DNA from: Clostridiaceae bacterium M8S5
GTDB lineage: Bacteria; Bacillota; Clostridia; Tissierellales; MCWD3
DNA: 64,000 nt
Assembly: GCA_029227815.1 (NCBI GenBank)
Contig: CP118523.1
Span: forward strand, 1,922,001 to 1,986,000
Direction: 5' to 3'
Under the pieces are notes generated by a model. The model was not told the DNA's origin. It saw only the letters and a program-made list of their open reading frames with translations, and searched no databases. Below, piece by piece: positions 60,264 to 64,000 of this stretch. Within the stretch, counting starts at the first letter, position 1. The number at the start of each line of letters is the position of its first letter. The position numbers and the translations under genes are program-made.

Positions 60264-60968
60264 CTACTCCACTATATCATAAATTCTTGTTATAATTCTA
60301 TCGGGTACTATGTTTATATCTTCCGTAAGACCTATTTCCTCAAAATCATTCCAAATAGAATAAATCCCCAATTCTTGTGGTGCTTGAACATCCCAAATTA
60401 GATTATCACCTATAGACCATATTTGATTAGGTTTAACATCCATATAGTCCATAACTGTCTTATATATTCTTATATCAGGTTTACCATACCCTACTTCCGT
60501 TTCAATCAGTATAATATCAAAGTATTTTTCTAACTCAAATTTTTCTATTTTATATCTTTGAACCTTCGCTTCTCCATTTGTTATAAGAGCTAATTTTATA
60601 CCTTTTTCCTTTAGTATTTTTAGCGTTTCTTGTGCCATTGGAAAAAATCTAAGTGCTTCAAGTCTCTTTTCTGAAAATGAATCTGCAATTAAAATGCTAT
60701 CTTTTCTTGGCAATTTTAACTTATCAAATACACTACTTATTATTTCTCGTCTTGCTTCCTTGTGATTTTTTCTTCCTTTGTCATTCTTATTTTGATCGTT
60801 CCAATATGCAAGCCTAATATCAGTTATAGTTGTATAAAGAGTTTGAGAATCAACAACATTATTAGTCTTTGCATAATCATCACATATCAATTTCCACGTC
60901 TCATTAGCTGTACCCTTTAATGATATAATTGTATCATCTAAATCAAATATAATAGCATTTGGCAACAT
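60264..60968 (-). CDS. HAD-superfamily hydrolase (subfamily IA)
   Basis: A 234-residue phosphatase-like enzyme. Motif I is IIFDLDDTIISL (nucleophile Asp first), motif II ALITNGEAKVQRYKIEKF, motif III/IV GYGKPDIRIYKTVM and SIGDNLIWDVQAPQELG. A helical cap covers about residues 20-90. It resembles the YjjG/HAD-IA group acting on phosphorylated metabolites; the substrate is unknown. ATG 60968 has AAAGGAGATTTAATCT upstream. Adjacent genes are a Nudix hydrolase and an acetyltransferase paralogue, on the same strand. Confidence 0.9.
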   Translation of the reverse strand: MLPNAIIFDLDDTIISLKGTANETWKLICDDYAKTNNVVDSQTLYTTITDIRLAYWNDQNKNDKGRKNHKEARREIISSVFDKLKLPRKDSILIADSFSEKRLEALRFFPMAQETLKILKEKGIKLALITNGEAKVQRYKIEKFELEKYFDIILIETEVGYGKPDIRIYKTVMDYMDVKPNQIWSIGDNLIWDVQAPQELGIYSIWNDFEEIGLTEDINIVPDRIITRIYDIVE

Positions 60969-61031
60969 AGATTAAATCTCCTTTATAAATATATCTAAAC
61001 ATGATGCTTGTCCCAATATGATTCTATTAGA

Positions 61032-61886
61032 CTATAATCTGCATTTATACATTTTGAATTTATCAGTAATCTCAAATCCAGCTTGTAAAGCAGCATTTAA
61101 TTCATCTGTTGAGTTTTCATCAATAAAATATGCAATATCTTCTATCTTGCCAAATTCATTGTATAACTCTATTAGCATTTCATTGATTAAAGCACTTTCT
61201 ATACCTTTTTGCTCATATTCTTTGTCGATAAATAAACCAAAAACTTCTACACAATATTTGTTCTTCCTAACAAAAATACTTGCACAAATCTCACCATCTT
61301 GCTTAAAAGCAAATACTCTAAATCTGGTTAAATCTTTTAGTAAACGTTCGCTATTATACCACATCTCTAAAGGAATAGCATGTTTGTCATGAAACTTAGC
61401 ATATGCTTCAAAATTACTTTCAATAATTTTTTCTATACAATCATGGTTTTGATTTTTAGGTGATTCTAAATTGTATAAAAATGTGACAGTACAAGAATCT
61501 ATACATCTAAAATGTTTCTTCTCTAAGTATTGGTTTGCATTTATATTGCTGGTAGGTAAACCTATATAAAGTTCATATCCAGCTAATTGCTCTTTTATAT
61601 AACCAATTAGTTCTTCTGCGATTTCATCAAAGTTTTCACTTATTAAAAAGCCTGATGTTTGGGCATATTTATCGTCATCAATCCAATAATAAATACATAC
61701 TCCACATAATACATTATCATGATAACAAGCTATAATATTTCGGCTATCTTCATTTATAGCTCTTGTAATATCTTCCTTGACATCTTCCATTGAATTTTTT
61801 CTTGGATAACTAGCGTGTAAGTCATTCTTACTTAATTCCCATATAAAATCAATTACTTCATCTACTTTATATATTGTTTTTATCAT
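61032..61886 (-). CDS. Acetyltransferase-like (GNAT) protein, copy 2
   Basis: Paralogue of the gene at 58686-59540: same 284-residue length and same landmarks (MIKTIYKVDEVIDF start, NIIACYHDNVLCGVCIYYWID, LFIDKEYEQKGIESALINEM, AGFEITDKFKMY). ATG 61886 has AGAGGTATAAAC upstream, as in copy 1; an in-frame ATG at 61934 is rejected because it precedes that site. The pair bracket a Nudix and a HAD gene, suggesting duplication of an acetyltransferase with two genes between. Substrate unknown. Confidence 0.8.
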   Translation of the reverse strand: MIKTIYKVDEVIDFIWELSKNDLHASYPRKNSMEDVKEDITRAINEDSRNIIACYHDNVLCGVCIYYWIDDDKYAQTSGFLISENFDEIAEELIGYIKEQLAGYELYIGLPTSNINANQYLEKKHFRCIDSCTVTFLYNLESPKNQNHDCIEKIIESNFEAYAKFHDKHAIPLEMWYNSERLLKDLTRFRVFAFKQDGEICASIFVRKNKYCVEVFGLFIDKEYEQKGIESALINEMLIELYNEFGKIEDIAYFIDENSTDELNAALQAGFEITDKFKMYKCRL

Positions 61887-62285
61887 GTTTATACCTCTCT
61901 TATAATTGATATTTAATTTGACATAGCTATACATCTATATATTTAGAACCCTTGAATAATATTTCTACATACATCTTGCAATTCCTTCAAATTATGGAGT
62001 AATGACACTAATTATGTTGAAAAAAGCGATGTTGTCTAAATATATTTTGATTTATTTAACTTAAGTAAATTATATTATAATTAGGTTACTCTGTTAGATA
62101 TATTGTAATATTTATTATAAATAGACATAAAAAAATTACTGCTATCTATGATAGCATAAATTGGATGTGGTTTTCTTGTTTTTCAAGAAATAATGTCAAA
62201 TCTATCAGTACCTCTAAGTGTAAATTGCCTAGGTATATCAGTGGAACTGTCAATTCAGATCTACGCCTTTATTATAATTAATTTT
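61887..62285. other. 400-base intergenic region
   Basis: AT-rich, with a perfect short hairpin TGCTATC-TAT-GATAGCA at 62140-62156. No gene or promoter could be supported; an 80-codon plus-strand ORF from 62193 lacks a ribosome binding site and reads like antisense noise. Confidence 0.4.
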
Positions 62286-62801
62286 CTAAAATTCTTTATC
62301 TTTGGTGAAATTATACCAAACAACATCCTCTTTTTTATCGTAATTTTCTATAAAGCTTTTATAGTTCTCCTCTGTTGTTTTTTCGTTATTAATATAATAC
62401 GATATTATAAAATCACCTTTTTTATCATGTCCTGATTCCTTGTGACCAACACTATTTATCACGTAGCCATCGTTGACAAATTTTAACTCATAAACCCCAT
62501 TATCAAAAGCTCCACCAGAAGCCATAAATGTTCCATCTAGCTTAATTTCTTGTATTTCTCTATTGCTAAAATGATAACTAACAATATTCCCAGCATTAGC
62601 ATGAAGAACTAAAACAAAGTCAGCAGCACCTACTTTCATTTCAATAACTAACTCTGGTATACAATCACCATTCATATCAACAAGAGTATAATTTAATGGG
62701 GTTAAATTATAATCACTGTATTTAATATCTTTTAATAATAAGTTTTTTTCTGAACTCATACCACAAAATGTAGCTTTATTAGAAAGAATATCTTTAAGCG
62801 T
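62286..62801 (-). pseudogene. N-terminally truncated VCBS/lipoprotein-like protein (remnant)
   Basis: The readable part, about 157 residues from ATG 62759, holds DMNGDCIPELVIEMKV, the Ca-binding-like loop of FG-GAP/VCBS-type exported proteins. In-frame protein-like sequence (LKDILSNKATFCG) continues upstream of that ATG until a TAA at 62802-62804. No signal peptide or good ribosome binding site is found. Exported proteins of this kind normally start with a lipoprotein signal, so the 5' part has been lost. Function unknown. Confidence 0.6.
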
Positions 62802-62884
62802 TTAGGTAGTATCTGTCATGTGTTAACTATATGCCTTAAATCATATCAAATTATTTCTAAATAATCCAATTTTAACACAAAATT

Positions 62885-62919
62885 TAAATAGCCCTAATTG
62901 TAAAAAATACTATTAGGGC
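62885..62919 (-). terminator. Terminator after the 97-residue protein gene
   Basis: AGCCCTAAT and ATTAGGGCT form a perfect 9-bp stem on the minus strand, then ATTTAAATTTT. Confidence 0.82.
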
Positions 62920-62931
62920 TGATACACACTA

Positions 62932-63225
62932 TTATTTGATTATTTCAATTTCTTTTAAGAACTTAACACAATCTTTGAGACCTTGTAGATATAGTCTCTC
63001 TTTTTCAATCCACTCTATGTTTATAGAATTATCTCTATATTTTACTACAAATTCTTTATCGTCATTTTTAAGTACATTTAGTATTTTTTGCATTCTTAGA
63101 CTATCTAGCATATTACTATCTAATAACTCTTTATACTCCTTATCAGTATCACGCAAAACTCTTAGTACATGCTCATGAATATCAACAAATAAATCTTGAA
63201 AATACTCTTTATATTCAGTTAACAT
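62932..63225 (-). CDS. Small helical protein, unknown function (97 residues)
   Basis: A charged, all-helical 97-residue protein (MLTEYKEYFQDLFVDIHEHVLRVL start) with no recognised motif. ATG 63225 has AGGAGAGGATAACT upstream, a strong site. It lies between a predicted small RNA and a terminator and shares its strand with a ribbon-helix-helix gene upstream. Small helical proteins of this kind often come with plasmids, phages or integrative elements. That is a contextual inference only. Confidence 0.72.
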   Translation of the reverse strand: MLTEYKEYFQDLFVDIHEHVLRVLRDTDKEYKELLDSNMLDSLRMQKILNVLKNDDKEFVVKYRDNSINIEWIEKERLYLQGLKDCVKFLKEIEIIK

Positions 63226-63248
63226 AGTTATCCTCTCCTTTAGATATC

Positions 63249-63277
63249 TTGCAATACTATCACAAACAGGGTATAAT
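63249..63277 (+). promoter_or_regulatory. Promoter of the predicted small RNA
   Basis: TTGCAA (63249-63254), a 17-base spacer and TATAAT (63272-63277) on the plus strand, between two minus-strand genes and with no plus-strand ORF behind it. Confidence 0.65.
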
Positions 63278-63283
63278 AGATTT

Positions 63284-63354
63284 ACCGCTATTTATTGATA
63301 GTGGGAACTAAGAAGTGGTGGGTTTGTTGTCATACAGACGCCGCTTCTTTTTTA
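63284..63354 (+). ncRNA. Predicted small RNA (about 70 nt), antisense to the ribbon-helix-helix transcript
   Basis: A near-consensus promoter drives a segment without an ORF that ends at a terminator: AAGAAGTGGTG pairs with CGCCGCTTCTT (all Watson-Crick or G-U in plus-strand RNA), then T6. The stem is only good in plus-strand RNA, where G-U pairs form; the minus-strand copy would have A-C mismatches. The RNA ends at the 3' end of the gene at 63352-63525 and would pair with its 3' UTR. Function unknown. Confidence 0.55.
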
Positions 63355-63525
63355 ATCATTTAAGTCGCTTTCCAACTTTACAATCCCACGTCTTATAGCT
63401 TCAGCTTTGCTGATATTGTATACGTCACAATATTTTTTGAGTATTTCATCACATTTATCATCTAATCTCACATGAATTGGTTTGCCTTTTGGATTGTTAG
63501 TCGGTCTACCTACTTTTTTAGGCAA
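63352..63525 (-). CDS. Ribbon-helix-helix (CopG-like) small DNA-binding protein
   Basis: A 57-residue protein. After PKKVGRPTNNPKGKPIHVRLDDKCDE (basic tail and beta strand HVRLDD) come two helices, EILKKYCDVYNISKAEAIRRGIVKLE, the ribbon-helix-helix pattern. Proteins of this shape are frequent on integrative elements and plasmids of Clostridia. The start is TTG 63525, with AAGGAGGTGAACT upstream; the longer ATG form to 63588 lies before that site. The antisense small RNA ends at its stop codon. Confidence 0.8.
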   Translation of the reverse strand: MPKKVGRPTNNPKGKPIHVRLDDKCDEILKKYCDVYNISKAEAIRRGIVKLESDLND

Positions 63526-63878
63526 AAGTTCACCTCCTTTATTTTGTAGCCCTAAATTAATAATATAATATGTAGCCCAATATGTCAAATGATTCCTTTG
63601 CTTTTGTTAAAATATATTAACTATGCTAAAAAAGATTAGGCAAATACATTAATGCACCTGCCTAGTCTTTATTTTAAAATGATAAGAAATTATTATGATT
63701 CTTTCTTTTTTTTAAGTGAGTTAATTAAATACTCTATTTTTTCATTAATACACTATCTTTAATTATGAAATTTACTGTAAATAATCATTTTAACAAAATG
63801 AATAAGCAGGCACATTATTATACCTGCTTATTATAACTTTATTATAATTGGTATGATTGAACAAATCGAAAACAAAGA
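63526..63878. other. Intergenic region with two terminator-like hairpins
   Basis: Hairpins lie at 63629-63672 (AAAGA.TAGGCA with TGCCTA.TCTTT) and 63803-63832 (AATAAGCAGG with CCTGCTTATT). The second probably ends the minus-strand gene at 63879. What the first ends is unclear; the 130 bases between them show no ORF with a ribosome binding site. Confidence 0.55.
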
Positions 63879-64000
63879 TTAATATAACTGTGATGGTTCA
63901 TTATGATGCAATCTCCATCCATTTATTTCATCATAAATGAATTTCAATAAAACTTCTCCATATTCATCATCTATAAGTCCTTCAACTTTCAAATTTGCTA
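63879..64000 (-). CDS. C-terminal end of an unidentified protein (cut by window edge)
   Basis: The minus strand reads an open frame of 39 residues from the window edge to TAA at 63879-63881, ending EINGWRLHHNEPSQLY. Its codon use is protein-like (ANLKVEGLIDDEYGEVLLKF). A terminator hairpin (63803-63832) follows. The family cannot be told from the fragment. Confidence 0.6.
   Translation of the reverse strand, partial: ANLKVEGLIDDEYGEVLLKFIYDEINGWRLHHNEPSQLY

Noticed and set aside
62193..62435. 80-codon plus-strand ORF
   Set aside because: It overlaps the better-supported minus-strand remnant, lacks a ribosome binding site and reads as hydrophobic noise.
1..64000. CRISPR arrays, rRNA and tRNA genes
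   Set aside because: No evenly spaced repeats with unique spacers and no recognisable rRNA or tRNA sequence were seen; the only tRNA-linked structures are the two T-box leaders.

Overview
This window is low-GC, densely coded DNA with strong AGGAGG-type ribosome binding sites and many TTG/GTG starts. It comes from an anaerobic Firmicute of class Clostridia. The main indicators are an IspH/ribosomal-protein-S1 fusion, a ferredoxin-dependent 2-oxoacid oxidoreductase (KorDABC), two T-box leaders, and the block miaB-mutS-mutL-miaA-hfq-(YnbB-like) followed by lexA and yneA. The sequence alone does not fix the genus.

Layout. 1-843: 5' end of leuS (minus strand) with its T-box. 844-6400: small accessory genes (an LCM-type methyltransferase behind a perfect Fur-box-like dyad, three acetyltransferase/methyltransferase genes, a PRPP-synthetase homologue, an unknown protein). 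6943-10660: korDABC plus an RpiR-type regulator. 10851-14112: cmk, plsC, ispH-rpsA. 14258-18617: orphan cheR, MerR and MocR regulators, an aminotransferase, and a structured repeat flanked by two copies of one terminator.

18829-24135 is the most unusual region. It holds a 67-residue peptide with nine cysteines spaced every third residue, two different radical SAM proteins (one with a SPASM-like cysteine set), and an ABC exporter (ATPase plus two membrane proteins), behind a good promoter and a long dyad. It reads as a ribosomally made, radical-SAM-modified peptide (RiPP) cluster whose cysteine block is at the N-terminus, with no ordinary leader in front.

24149-28703: T-box/lysS, then an end-joining operon in which Ku, LigD ligase and LigD polymerase are separate genes. 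28776-30663: a lipoprotein and an S41-like protease. 30913-40197: translation and mismatch-repair operon. 40270-41388: divergent lexA and yneA sharing four SOS-box-like sites. 41595-43050: a Xer recombinase gene bracketed by dif-like sequences. 43081-51725: FosB-like enzyme, UV endonuclease UvsE, M4 metalloprotease, purB, a second aminotransferase, PadR regulator, PHP phosphoesterase. 51979-53630: membrane proteins and a P-loop kinase.

53812-58505 looks like a sigma-54 regulon: an AcoR-like activator gene next to a prolyl-aminopeptidase/GPH-symporter operon that has a -24/-12 promoter and two upstream activator-like dyads. 58686-61886 holds two paralogous acetyltransferase genes flanking a Nudix and a HAD gene. 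62286-64000 contains a broken gene, two small proteins resembling mobile-element cargo, a predicted small RNA, and the end of another gene.

All identifications come from reading motifs by eye. No database search was run.
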